Shown piece after piece: positions 52,494 through 61,258 of a stretch of DNA of 64,000 nucleotides. The DNA is taken from assembly GCF_000305775.1 (NCBI RefSeq), contig NC_018866.1, positions 1,993,501 to 2,057,500 on the forward strand, in the 5' to 3' direction. The stretch comes from Dehalobacter sp. DCA (GTDB lineage: Bacteria; Bacillota; Desulfitobacteriia; Desulfitobacteriales; Syntrophobotulaceae). Both the position numbers and the translations under genes were made by a program. The notes beneath the pieces are model-generated. The model saw only the letters and a list, made by a program, of their open reading frames with translations, ran no database searches and was not told the DNA's origin. Positions within the stretch are counted from its first letter, which is position 1. Every line of letters begins with the position of its first letter.

Positions 52494-53142
52494 TTACCCA
52501 AGTTTTACAGATATTAACACCGTCCAATGCATTAATGGAAAAGGCGTCCGCACCGATATACCGACAGATTTCTTCAGAAACCAAACTTCCGCCGATAATA
52601 ATTTTTACATTTTTCCTCAGATCATGTTTAATCAGCTCATCGACAGTTTCACGGAGATATTGAATGGTTGTCGTCAGTACCGCGCTTAAAGCAAGTATAC
52701 ATTTTTCGCCGGATTTTACTGCTTTACAGAAAGTTTCAGGGGATACATCGACACCAAGATCAACAATTTTGAAGCCCGAAGCCAAGGCTACGCTCTTAAA
52801 CATAGACTTCCCGATATCATGAATATCAGTTTTGACTGTGCCAAGTATGATTGTACCTTCCTGAACATAGCTATTCACATCAAAGGCGATATCAAACTCT
52901 TTCATGTTGATTATGTCTTGAAACAAAATACCCGCCATCATCAAATCAGTCAAGGTATATTCATCATTTTCGTATTTTTTCCCGATAATCATAAGCCCTT
53001 CGTTTAAGGCAGCGATGACGTCATATTTAATTATTCCTGCCGCTAAACATCTTTGCGCGACACTCTTAACTTTTTCATCGTCAAGATTAACAAATACTTC
53101 AATAAAGTGGTTGAGTATTGTTTTTTCTCCATGAACAATCAT
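52480..53142 (-). CDS. Methyltransferase corrinoid protein (second)
   Basis: 220-aa B12-binding protein, same architecture as the one at 49491-50120. Cobalt-ligand motif TDIHDIGKSMF (about residue 104), then KIVDLGVDVS, LALSAVLTTTIQYL and KIIIGGSLVSEE. It is the first gene of the region and is cotranscribed with two GntR regulators rather than with a methyltransferase. It could be an extra carrier or a sensor whose methylation state informs the regulators; the latter is inference. Confidence 0.9.
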   Translation of the reverse strand: MIVHGEKTILNHFIEVFVNLDDEKVKSVAQRCLAAGIIKYDVIAALNEGLMIIGKKYENDEYTLTDLMMAGILFQDIINMKEFDIAFDVNSYVQEGTIILGTVKTDIHDIGKSMFKSVALASGFKIVDLGVDVSPETFCKAVKSGEKCILALSAVLTTTIQYLRETVDELIKHDLRKNVKIIIGGSLVSEEICRYIGADAFSINALDGVNICKTWVNVNE

Positions 53143-53206
53143 ATCTTTGCTCCGGTCAACATAATTTTGAATCTACTAGGGCTGGAAAATTGATGATGTC
53201 ATTGTA

Positions 53207-53817
53207 CTACAACGATCTATTATTTTCGAAACCGATTCCCTCCTGTTTATGACATTTTAAAGTATATTGCTCCGGTAAATCCCGCCGGCTTCCACCATTA
53301 TGTGGAGTAAGGCGTATTCGCCTCATAACCTCTTCCGAATGGCGAGGATACCGCCTATGTACGTTATCATGTGTTTCTTCAACACTTTCCAAATCCCCGA
53401 TAAAGTCACGCACCGTCCGGATATTTCCGTTACCTTCGGGTAATGCAACTTCGCCTAAATTGTTATAGGCTGCAATTCTTCAACCATCTTAAGATATTCA
53501 AGAATTAAGCTGTTACGTGTATCTTTGTACGATCTTTTTTTATTTTTGCGTCTTAATGATGAAAATCCTTGACACGGGGGACAGCCTGCAAGCAGATGCA
53601 GTGGCTCCCCCTTTAATAATTCCAATATTTTTTCTGCTTTGAGTGTGCGAATATCTTCCTCAAATAATATAACACCGTGCTTATCATGGTTGGCTCGGTA
53701 TGCCTCTGATGCAAATTTATCTATTTCAACTGCGGCTATTACCCGGATGCCTGCGTTTATAAGACCTTCTGTCATTCCACCACAGCCTGAGAATAAATCA
53801 ATTGCATTATAAGACAC
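53207..53817 (-). pseudogene. Broken C5 cytosine DNA methyltransferase (Dcm type)
   Basis: The first part (from GTG 53817 with GGAGGTG upstream) has motif I AIDLFSGCGGMTEGL and the catalytic motif IV GCPPCQGFSSLRR, then stops after ELQPITI. The frame then changes and continues with RTVRDFIGDLESVEETHDNVHRRYPRHSEEVMRRI, a later part of the same family, and ends early. The ENV motif and about 80 residues between the two are missing, and the C-terminal motifs IX-X are absent. It is inactive by internal deletion and truncation. No restriction enzyme gene is seen. Confidence 0.85.
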
Positions 53818-53832
53818 ATAATCACCTCCCAA

Positions 53833-54165
53833 CTCCAGTTCAATAAAATGATATAGTATTAATTAATTATTATATCATGAAATCACTATTTTTTAGTTTT
53901 TTGAAGATATTTTGTCAATCTTAAATAAAAAAAGAACGTCCTTTTAAGAACAGCATTCTCTCATAATTCAAAACTATTTATGCAAAGCTAGTGCTCTTGT
54001 ATATAAAAATATGGTCAATAAGTGTTTTATACAGTTCATTCTGACCCTCCCATGTTAGATCAGCATTATTAATTACTTAAGTTTCACACAAACGAATGCT
54101 CTTGTTTACAAATCTTTACTTCATTTAAATGAAGTGAATTTAACATAAGATGCTTGAATTATTTT
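53833..54165. other. AT-rich intergenic stretch between divergent genes
   Basis: About 330 bp with poly-A/T tracts and no supported gene. It would hold promoters for the broken methyltransferase (minus) and the ThiF gene (plus), but no convincing boxes with correct spacing are seen. Confidence 0.4.
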
Positions 54166-54306
54166 ATGTTCACTTTGGTAATTATTTCATCTATACCATA
54201 TCCTATTGAAGTGGACGAACATAAAGACAAATCGCTCACTATTGGAAATAGTGTAGTCTTAAAGGACGGTATGATTTTCGATGTCATCAGAACTATTAAA
54301 TCATAG
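54166..54306 (+). CDS. 46-aa open frame, possible remnant of a ubiquitin-like protein
   Basis: An open frame overlaps the start of the ThiF gene by 26 bp. Its C-terminal half, GNSVVLKDGMIFDVIRTIKS, resembles the final strands of multiubiquitin/beta-grasp domains (V-V-x-L-K-x-G-x-x-F-x-V). A complete beta-grasp domain needs about 70 residues, so it would be truncated. No clear ribosome site precedes the ATG. Its position before an E1-like gene supports the idea; the similarity is from memory and weak. Confidence 0.3.
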   Translation: MFTLVIISSIPYPIEVDEHKDKSLTIGNSVVLKDGMIFDVIRTIKS

Positions 54307-55462
54307 CCAGGACCTCATTAAACTTGTCAACGAAGGGTACGAGCTTGAGATTTTAGCAACTGACACCATGACATATGGAATTCTGCACAATGTGCCCTAT
54401 TTAAATGAAAAACTCGAGGTATGCTATGTAAAACTTGTATCACACCTGCAGTTATCAGGAACAAAGACTTTAGCACCTGACACACATGTTATATACTTTG
54501 TCGGTACCTTTCCATACAGAAATAATGGAAGCAAATTCACTGGTCTCATTATTGGAGATGCAGGCTATCCGATGGGCCCTGACATCACTGCGCAATTCGA
54601 GTTTTCAAGTAGGCCGGTAGAAGGATGTTATTCTAATTATTATGACAAATTTAAAAGGTATGCCGATCTCCTTACCGTTGAAGCTCAGTCCGTTGATCCC
54701 CTTGTAACACCAAAAACCTTTAATATTAGAGTTCAGGAAACAATGGATCTCGTATTCAACTATCACGACACAAATAGCTCAAAGTCCCACATTGGAATCA
54801 TCACAAACCGTCTCTCAGGACAAAAAATAGCAATCATAGGCCTTGGTGGCACAGGTTCATATATCCTTGATCAGGTCGCCAAGACTCCAGTTAGTGAAAT
54901 TCATATTTATGACGGAGACGTTTTTGAACAGCACAACGCTTTCAGGACACCAGGCGCACCATACAAAGACCAATTAACAAACCCTCCAGATTATCTTGCA
55001 GAAATCTATGGTAGAATGCACCGATTCATTACCCCTCATGGTTACAAAATAGATAAAACGAACATAGATGAACTACGAGAAATGAGTTTCGTTTTTGTAT
55101 GTGTCGATAATGGGGAATCGAGAAGAACAATAATAGATTTCCTCATTGCTCATAACATCCCATTTATCGATACAGGCCTTGGCGTAGAAGTTGTTGATGA
55201 CAAGCTTATTGGAATAGTCAGAATAACCTTAGCCACCTCCATGAAGCACGACCACCTCAACAATTACATTGATTTCCACGATGGTGCTGAAGATGACGTA
55301 TACTCAAGCAACATTCAGTTAGGAGATCTTAATGCACTCAATGGCTTACTTGCAATTATCAAATGGAAGAAGATGTACGGTTTCTATCATGACCTGAAGC
55401 GTGAGCATAATACTTCATACGTTGTTTCCAGGGGGAGCCTTAACAATGAAGAATTTTTATAA
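54281..55462 (+). CDS. ThiF-family (E1-like) adenylyltransferase with DUF6791-like N-terminus
   Basis: 393-aa protein. Residues about 1-155 match the N-terminal domain found before ThiF in multiubiquitin-type operons. From about 180 a Rossmann-like E1 domain follows: nucleotide loop AIIGLGGTGSYILDQV, IYDGDVFEQHNAFRT with the E1 acidic and N..R residues, and FVFVCVDNGESRRTIID. E1 enzymes adenylate the C-terminus of ubiquitin-like proteins. No zinc CxxC pair and no clear catalytic cysteine are seen. It overlaps the DUF6527 gene. An antiphage role is inferred from similar islands. Confidence 0.78.
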   Translation: MSSELLNHSQDLIKLVNEGYELEILATDTMTYGILHNVPYLNEKLEVCYVKLVSHLQLSGTKTLAPDTHVIYFVGTFPYRNNGSKFTGLIIGDAGYPMGPDITAQFEFSSRPVEGCYSNYYDKFKRYADLLTVEAQSVDPLVTPKTFNIRVQETMDLVFNYHDTNSSKSHIGIITNRLSGQKIAIIGLGGTGSYILDQVAKTPVSEIHIYDGDVFEQHNAFRTPGAPYKDQLTNPPDYLAEIYGRMHRFITPHGYKIDKTNIDELREMSFVFVCVDNGESRRTIIDFLIAHNIPFIDTGLGVEVVDDKLIGIVRITLATSMKHDHLNNYIDFHDGAEDDVYSSNIQLGDLNALNGLLAIIKWKKMYGFYHDLKREHNTSYVVSRGSLNNEEFL

Positions 55463-55842
55463 GCAATACAATCCATTATTTAAACAGCTTTGGGGCAAGG
55501 CTGACATACAAACAAAAACGATCCGTCATATATTCATTGGTTCCTGAAGTACTTGAGGATGACACTCTCTACATCAGTCTAAAGTATAATACGATGATTC
55601 ACAAATGCGCCTGTGGTTGTGGTGCGGAAGTGGTTACAAAATTGTCCCCTGAGGATTGGCGCTTCACGTATGACGGAAAGACTATCTCCGTCTGTCCCTC
55701 TATAGGCAATTGGAACTACCCTTGCGAGTCCCATTACTGGATCACCAAGAGTCAGATTGTATGGGCTGGAAAATGGTCCGATGAGAAGATAAAAAGAGCT
55801 AGGGAATATGAACGCCTTAGACAAGAAAAGAAGAACGATTGA
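55446..55842 (+). pseudogene. DUF6527 protein gene with a one-base frameshift
   Basis: The ATG at 55446, inside the 3' end of the ThiF gene, opens MKNFYKQYNPLFKQLWG, which shifts frame at the GGGG run 55492-55495. In the next frame it continues RLTYKQKRSVIYSLVPEVLE and DDTLYISLKYNTMIHKCACG to 55842. Removing one G joins the two into a protein of about 130 aa. The zinc-type motif CACGCG, and CPSIGNWNYPCESHYWI, identify DUF6527, which accompanies ThiF genes in bacterial ubiquitin-like operons. Without a fix only a TTG start at 55537 would give a short product. The break may be real, a sequencing error or a switchable homopolymer. Confidence 0.72.
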
Positions 55843-55888
55843 AAAATAGAGGTTCCCAATTATTCTTTTTCATTCTTATTTATCAACA

Positions 55889-55918
55889 AAAAACTCTAGA
55901 CATAAATCTAGAGTTTTT
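55889..55918. terminator. Bidirectional intrinsic terminator
   Basis: Perfect 12-bp arms AAAAACTCTAGA and TCTAGAGTTTTT with loop CATAAA, 47 bp after the DUF6527 stop. The arms include T-runs for either strand. The following 55919-56043 holds no supported gene. Confidence 0.88.
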
Positions 55919-56043
55919 CTTGTCTTCGCGACTAATTTGACTGGGTTTTTGACTGGGCTTTTAGAAATACTTATAGCTTTTTATAGGTTTTTAATAAATT
56001 AAATACGTTTCTGTCCAATCCCCGTATTTAATTTAATAATTAC

Positions 56044-56068
56044 AAAACCGCTTGTATCAAGCGGTTTT
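56044..56068 (-). terminator. Terminator of the tRNA operon
   Basis: Perfect 11-bp arms AAAACCGCTTG and CAAGCGGTTTT around TAT, 38 bp after the last tRNA gene on the minus strand. Confidence 0.82.
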
Positions 56069-56106
56069 CAGGCTGTTTGTTTTACTATCACCATTTAATA
56101 AAATGG

Positions 56107-56180
56107 TGGGTTTGAGAGGACTCGAACCTCCGACCCCTGCGATGTCAACGCAGTACTCTAACCAGCTGAGCTACAAACCC
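56107..56180 (-). tRNA. tRNA-Val(GAC)
   Basis: Cloverleaf with acceptor GGGTTTG/CAAACCC and anticodon loop TTGACAT, anticodon GAC. CCA is not encoded. Last gene of the seven-tRNA operon. Confidence 0.96.
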
Positions 56181-56185
56181 AAAAT

Positions 56186-56274
56186 TGGTGCCGAAGACCG
56201 GAATCGAACCGGTACGAGGGGTAAACCTCGCGGGATTTTAAGTCCCGTGCGTCTGCCAGTTCCGCCACTTCGGC
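56186..56274 (-). tRNA. tRNA-Leu(TAA)
   Basis: Class II tRNA with a long variable arm; anticodon loop CTTAAAA, anticodon TAA; acceptor GCCGAAG. CCA is encoded. Confidence 0.96.
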
Positions 56275-56280
56275 GTTTGG

Positions 56281-56352
<72 letters not shown>

Positions 56353-56361
56353 ATAAGTTTT

Positions 56362-56436
56362 TGGAGCGGGTGACGAGATTCGAACTCGCGACTTTCACCT
56401 TGGCAAGGTGACACTCTACCACTGAGTTACACCCGC
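56362..56436 (-). tRNA. tRNA-Gly(GCC)
   Basis: Acceptor GCGGGTG/CACCCGC, anticodon loop with GCC; discriminator T; CCA encoded. Confidence 0.96.
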
Positions 56437-56443
56437 ATGATCA

Positions 56444-56519
<76 letters not shown>

Positions 56520-56535
56520 ATATTTCGATGTGTTA

Positions 56536-56612
56536 TGGCGACCCCGATCGGATTTGAACCGACGATCTCCTGCGTGACAGGCAGGCGCTTTAAACCACTA
56601 AGCTACGGGGCC
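56536..56612 (-). tRNA. tRNA-Asp(GTC)
   Basis: Acceptor GGCCCCG, anticodon loop CTGTCAC, anticodon GTC; discriminator G; CCA encoded. Confidence 0.96.
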
Positions 56613-56620
56613 ATATTTGG

Positions 56621-56696
<76 letters not shown>

Positions 56697-56717
56697 AGGC
56701 TTGCTGTGACGAATTAT

Positions 56718-56746
56718 AGTATACACAAATATCGATGGTGTGTCAA
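56718..56746 (-). promoter_or_regulatory. Promoter of the tRNA operon
   Basis: On the minus strand TTGACA (56746-56741) and TATACT (56723-56718) with a 17-bp spacer, about 20 bp before tRNA-Val(TAC). Confidence 0.88.
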
Positions 56747-56793
56747 AGGATTTTTTGCGTAAAAACAAGACATTTTTTGTTTCACAGCAAGCG

Positions 56794-56820
56794 AAAAGAC
56801 CCGGTCAAAGCCGGGTCTTT
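56794..56820 (-). terminator. Terminator of the glycosyltransferase gene
   Basis: 10-bp arms AAAGACCCGG and CCGGGTCTTT with a 6-base loop; on the minus strand a TTTT run follows. It lies 25 bp after the stop. Confidence 0.8.
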
Positions 56821-56844
56821 CCGCTTCTTTACCGTTGAGGTTAT

Positions 56845-58116
56845 TCAGCTGGTCGATACTTTTTCTTCCGCACGAATTTCCTCATAATTGATTGAGCGGG
56901 TATGCATCGTATGCGACCACTCTTTCTTGTTGCGGTGAATGAACCCGGCAATAATGATCGGTATCCAGCTGTACATAAAGATCGGATACAGAATCAAGCC
57001 AAAATAGGCCTTGGTAGGCTTTTTGTCCAAGTACAGGGACAATATGGCAAAAACAATAACACTTCCGGAAAGAACCTGCCAGACACCTGCAGGAATATAG
57101 TCAATAAACAAGTTGACATAATAAGGTCGCAGGAAGAATAATACCTGCATTACGATAAACGAAGCCGAAATAATCAGGAAGAACGGCTGAAAGAGATGCA
57201 TCGCTGCATCAAAATACAGCCACTTTTTCTCGCGGAATCCTTTTAAAAGAAGAATAGGTAAATATCTGCAGGCAACGTCAACCTGCCCCTGAGCCCAGCG
57301 TTTCCTCTGATGACAGGACTGTACAAAGCTAAGCGGCTTTTCGTCATAGACGACCGCGTCATGCGCCCAGCTGGTTTTTATCCCATATACCAGGGCTTTC
57401 ATCGTAAACTCAAGATCTTCAACCAAAGAATGAGCTCCCCAGCCAAATTTCTTAAGTACATCGTAGGAAATACACATCCCTGTACCAGCCAGGGTATTGG
57501 AAACTCCGAAATTGGACCTGGCCAGCTGAACCAGCCTGTTCATCATCCAAAATGCAATTGAAAATGAAGTGGTAACCCAGGTATCATAAGGGTTCTTGGA
57601 ATCCACATAGCCCTGAATGATTTGATCTCCCTGACAGAGCTTTTTATTCATCTCTCTGAGGAAGTTACCCTTGACGAGATTATCGGCATCAAACAAAACA
57701 AAAGCATCATACGTATGGTCTAAAGCAAAAATCTTCGCAAATAAGTATTCCAAGGCATAGCCTTTCCCGCGTTTTATCTCATCAAGACGCTTGTACACAT
57801 TGGCTCCAGCCTTTTTTGCCAGGTAAGCAGTGTTATCCGTGCAATTATCAGCAACAACAAAGACATCAAAAAGTTCTCTCGGATAATCTAGATTTTTAAG
57901 GTTGTTAATCAGCGGCGCGATTACCCTTTCCTCATTATGGGCTGCAATGACAATCGCAAATCTATTCTTGGGCTCGAATTCGTCATTTTCAGGTTTCCGG
58001 TGCATCCCCAGAATCGATAAAATAAAATAATACAAAGTCACAAAAATAATAATGACTTGTAGAGAAATCATAATGATGTTAAAAATTTCTTGCATAATAT
58101 TGGAAAAACTATCCAA
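56845..58116 (-). CDS. Membrane GT2-family glycosyltransferase (cellulose-synthase-like)
   Basis: 423-aa enzyme with an N-terminal membrane segment (about 12-34), a GT-A domain and three C-terminal membrane segments (from about 295). Catalytic motifs are VVADNCTD, the DxD motif FVLFDADN, the acceptor motif VEDLEFT and QRKRWAQGQ (QxxRW), as in processive beta-glycosyltransferases such as PgaC or BcsA. It probably makes an exopolysaccharide or glycolipid; the sugar is unknown. It starts with TTG at 58116 after GGGGGGG. Confidence 0.88.
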   Translation of the reverse strand: MDSFSNIMQEIFNIIMISLQVIIIFVTLYYFILSILGMHRKPENDEFEPKNRFAIVIAAHNEERVIAPLINNLKNLDYPRELFDVFVVADNCTDNTAYLAKKAGANVYKRLDEIKRGKGYALEYLFAKIFALDHTYDAFVLFDADNLVKGNFLREMNKKLCQGDQIIQGYVDSKNPYDTWVTTSFSIAFWMMNRLVQLARSNFGVSNTLAGTGMCISYDVLKKFGWGAHSLVEDLEFTMKALVYGIKTSWAHDAVVYDEKPLSFVQSCHQRKRWAQGQVDVACRYLPILLLKGFREKKWLYFDAAMHLFQPFFLIISASFIVMQVLFFLRPYYVNLFIDYIPAGVWQVLSGSVIVFAILSLYLDKKPTKAYFGLILYPIFMYSWIPIIIAGFIHRNKKEWSHTMHTRSINYEEIRAEEKVSTS

Positions 58117-58286
58117 AAATCTTACCCCCCCTCAATTTATCAATTTTAGCAGATATTACTGCTGCCTGCAATAAGACTTGTACAATATCTTAAGAATCTG
58201 TTTTATTATTCCTTTAAGGCAGCGAAGATACACAAATGTTTATATTTAAACATTTTTTCTTGGAAGTCAGTTATTGATAGAACCAT

Positions 58287-58607
58287 TTATTTTTTACGTC
58301 TGAATAATTTATAGATGATGATGCCGGCAAAACCAATCATCATCACGATTAACAGCAGGCTGATCTTTAGCGCCAAAAAAACGGAAGACCAGTAGGTACC
58401 GGCAACCTGTGTTCCGCTTACGAAAGGTATCATATTACGGAACAGTGCCCCAATACCTTGCCCGATGATCACCATCAGAATAATTCCGACGGTTATTAAC
58501 AGTATTCCCAGAAGACCAAATGGACTATCCGAACGTCTTTTATTTAATTTCTGCCTTTTCCACCAATAGTATTCCACTAAAAGTTCACGACGAATACGTT
58601 CCCACAT
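58287..58607 (-). CDS. Small two-helix membrane protein, function unknown
   Basis: 106-aa protein with a basic N-terminus (WWKRQKLNKRR) and two long hydrophobic segments (about residues 30-50 and 74-98), ending in KLFRRKK. No family recognised. The ATG at 58607 follows GAGGTGACG, and the gene begins 21 bp after the peptidase stop, so the two are probably one unit. Confidence 0.6.
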   Translation of the reverse strand: MWERIRRELLVEYYWWKRQKLNKRRSDSPFGLLGILLITVGIILMVIIGQGIGALFRNMIPFVSGTQVAGTYWSSVFLALKISLLLIVMMIGFAGIIIYKLFRRKK

Positions 58608-58628
58608 TTGTCGTCACCTCAGTATATC

Positions 58629-59735
58629 CTATGAATAAGACAAAGCCTCAAGTACGAATTCGACGGATTTTTCCATCTGGTCAATTTCGACATATTCTTC
58701 CCGTGTATGCGGGTTATGATTCCCGAGGCCCAAAGCCAGACACGGTATGCCGCGGGAATTTAAGATATTGGCATCAAGTCCTCCGCCAGTCGAAGTTAAT
58801 TCCGTGTGAATGCCGAGTGTCTTCCCTGCCTCCAGTAAATTCTGAACAGCTGGATGTGCAGTATCTATGCTAAACGCTTCATAGGCGAGTTCCTTCGTAT
58901 AGCTGAAATTTGCCTGGTTCTTGGCAGAAACAGTTTCAAATTTTTCAAGAATTTTATCGGTTTCAATTTCAAGTTTGGCTTGATGGTGACTTCGTACCTC
59001 TGCTGTGATTTGTACCTTTTCAGCAACCACATTGCGTGCTGTTCCACCGGTAATGATCCCGAAATTACTCGTTGTTTCCTGGTCTATCCTTCCTGATTTC
59101 AAGTCCGCAATGGCTTTGGACGCAACGACAATTGCATTCACGCCAGTTTCAGGCGCCAGGCCCGCATGTGCAGCTTTACCCTGAACAACCAGATCAAGCG
59201 TGATATGAGAAGGTGCTGCGTGAACCACAGTGCCCACCGGGCCGTCACCATCCAAGACATAGCCGAAGTCAGCTTTAAGGGCATAATCAAGATTTTTTAT
59301 GCCATAAAGACCAATTTCTTCCTGGACTGTCAGAACAACTTCAACCGGACTATGTAGGATATGCTTGTCTTCCTGAAGCCTGCTCAGTACTGCAAGTATT
59401 ACGGCTATTCCAGCTTTATCATCTGCCCCTAGGATGGTCTGTCCATCGCTGTAAATGACCCCTTCCTCAATTCGGGGTGTCATTCCTTCAGTCGATGCTA
59501 CCGTATCCATATGGGCTGCAAGCATGATCACCGGTGTCCCCTCACGGTTACCAGGCAGTACTGCAATCAGATTGCCCGTATCACTTCCTGTTTTGGCGGC
59601 GGAATGGTCCTCATAGACATCAGCCCCGAGCTCCCTCAACCTTCGTTTTAGATAACCTGCGAGTTTCCCTTCTTTTTTGGACGGACTATCAATGGAAACA
59701 AGCTTAAGAAATTCATCCGCAACATTGATTGACAT
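58629..59735 (-). CDS. PepT-like M20 metallopeptidase
   Basis: 368-aa zinc peptidase of the M20 family, tripeptidase-T-like. Metal-binding residues appear in LAAHMDTVAS (HxD), the bridging Asp in ILGADDKAGIAV, and the catalytic Glu in TVQEEIGLYG. The lid/dimerisation domain is at about 175-270. It would release amino acids from small peptides in the cytoplasm. The ATG at 59735 follows GGAGGTAAC. Confidence 0.9.
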   Translation of the reverse strand: MSINVADEFLKLVSIDSPSKKEGKLAGYLKRRLRELGADVYEDHSAAKTGSDTGNLIAVLPGNREGTPVIMLAAHMDTVASTEGMTPRIEEGVIYSDGQTILGADDKAGIAVILAVLSRLQEDKHILHSPVEVVLTVQEEIGLYGIKNLDYALKADFGYVLDGDGPVGTVVHAAPSHITLDLVVQGKAAHAGLAPETGVNAIVVASKAIADLKSGRIDQETTSNFGIITGGTARNVVAEKVQITAEVRSHHQAKLEIETDKILEKFETVSAKNQANFSYTKELAYEAFSIDTAHPAVQNLLEAGKTLGIHTELTSTGGGLDANILNSRGIPCLALGLGNHNPHTREEYVEIDQMEKSVEFVLEALSYS

Positions 59736-59945
59736 AGTTACCTCCGATCACTCATGCTCTCACTCATAGAATAAACAACCCCTATATTATTTAGACGGAT
59801 CTTCTTGGAATAATTCGTCGAACATATAAAAAATATTTTTCCAGTACCTCATCAGCCATAAAAATATTATCTTACTTTATCATGAAACAAACACTGTCAT
59901 CCTATGTGCACGGCTCAAAAATATTTTTCACGGCAGACTAGATGC

Positions 59946-59971
59946 TAACCCGGTATAGTACTATACCGGGT
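59946..59971. repeat. 26-bp perfect palindrome
   Basis: AACCCGGTATAGT followed by its exact reverse complement, without a spacer. It lies 12 bp after the DUF1015 stop and 211 bp upstream of the peptidase. No T-run follows on the minus strand, so it is a weak terminator or a protein site. The rest of 59736-59983 shows nothing more. Confidence 0.65.
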
Positions 59972-59983
59972 TGCAAGTCAGCC

Positions 59984-61222
59984 CTATTCCAGTTCGTGAA
60001 TAAGCAGTCCGCTTCTCAGTTTGGGTTCAAACCAGGTAGATTTGGGCGGCATAAGCTTATCTGCATCAGATACCGCAAAAAGTTCATCAATCGATGTCGG
60101 ATACATCGAAAAAGCAAGTTTCATATCACTGTCCACCCGCTTTTCCAGTTCCTTCAAGCCGCGTATGCCACCGACAAAATCGATTCGTTTATCCGTTCTG
60201 ACATCTTTGATATTCAGAATCGGTGTTAAAAGATGATTTTGCAGCAGCGAGACGTCCAGGCCATCCACCGGATCATCAGAAAGTATCTCAGCCCTGGCCT
60301 CCAGTCTGTACCACGATTCATCTAAATACATGCCAAAAACAGCTTTCATCTGAGGTTTATAGGGTTCAGCACCCATTTTGGTTACAATAAATGCTTTTTC
60401 TATTTCTTTCAGTAGGGCATCTTTCTGATAACCGTTAAGATCTTTGATCACTCTATTGTAATCCAGGATCATCAGTTGGTCGTGCGGGAAAAGGACAGAA
60501 AGAAAATAATTGAATTCTTCCTCTCCGGTAAAACCGGGATGGGCGTCTCTTCTGCGCAAGCCTACTTTTACCGCCGAAGCCGCTCTGTGGTGCCCATCCG
60601 CAATATAGATGCTCCGGGTATTTTTAAATCCGAAATAGATCGCAGCCAAATCATGATCCCCGTCTATTCTCCAAACGGTATGTCTGATTCCGTCCGGAGC
60701 AGTGAAATCATAGAGGGGGCTTTCTTGTTTAATTCGGCTGACAACCTCATTGATTCCCTGTTGAGACCGATAAGCCAAAAAGATCGGGCCGGTCTGAGCC
60801 TTGCAAATGCCGACATGATTGATTCTGTCAATTTCCTTATCTTCCCTGGTTTTTTCATGTTTTTTGATAACATTGTTCAGGTAATCATCAATCGCGGCAC
60901 AACCGACCAGGCCCGTCTGGGAACGGCCATCCATCACCAGTTCATACACATAATAGCAGGGTCTATCCTCCCTGACAAAAACGCCGTTTTGGATCATTTC
61001 CTGCAGACTGTCTCTCGCTCTCTCATAGACCCGGGTATCATAGGGACTGACCTCAGGAGCGAACTGGGTCTCTGCCCGGTCAATCTGCAAAAACGACAAC
61101 GGTTCTTTTCTTACTTCAGCCAATGCTTCTTCGCGGTTATAGACATCATAAGGAAGTGCTGCGACTTTCGCAGCAAGTTCTTCCCTCGGCCGCAGCGCTT
61201 TAAACGGTCTGATCGTAGCCAA
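59984..61222 (-). CDS. DUF1015 protein (SerA-linked)
   Basis: 412-aa soluble protein of the DUF1015 family, with ATIRPFKALRPREELAAKVAALPYDVY at the start, VIKKHEKTREDKEIDRI and IYIADGHHRAASAV. The family is regularly found beside serA and contains kinase-like members linked to serine metabolism, but no activity is assured here. I choose the TTG at 61222 (with GGGAGG seven bases upstream), which gives the usual MATIRPF start; in-frame ATGs upstream lie in or before that site. It follows serA by 36 bp. Confidence 0.82.
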   Translation of the reverse strand: MATIRPFKALRPREELAAKVAALPYDVYNREEALAEVRKEPLSFLQIDRAETQFAPEVSPYDTRVYERARDSLQEMIQNGVFVREDRPCYYVYELVMDGRSQTGLVGCAAIDDYLNNVIKKHEKTREDKEIDRINHVGICKAQTGPIFLAYRSQQGINEVVSRIKQESPLYDFTAPDGIRHTVWRIDGDHDLAAIYFGFKNTRSIYIADGHHRAASAVKVGLRRRDAHPGFTGEEEFNYFLSVLFPHDQLMILDYNRVIKDLNGYQKDALLKEIEKAFIVTKMGAEPYKPQMKAVFGMYLDESWYRLEARAEILSDDPVDGLDVSLLQNHLLTPILNIKDVRTDKRIDFVGGIRGLKELEKRVDSDMKLAFSMYPTSIDELFAVSDADKLMPPKSTWFEPKLRSGLLIHELE

Positions 61223-61258
61223 ATCCAACCCTCCCATTACCAACGTTATCAATTTTCA

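Noticed and set aside
46193..53142. Dichloromethane (mec-type) cassette
   Set aside because: DUF1638 and methyltransferases overlap in type, but the two GntR regulators, gene order and lack of other characteristic members do not support it.
55937..55957. Short direct repeat TTGACTGGG twice near the tRNA operon, as an attachment site or integrase tail
   Set aside because: Too short, and neither integrase gene nor duplicated tRNA end is found.
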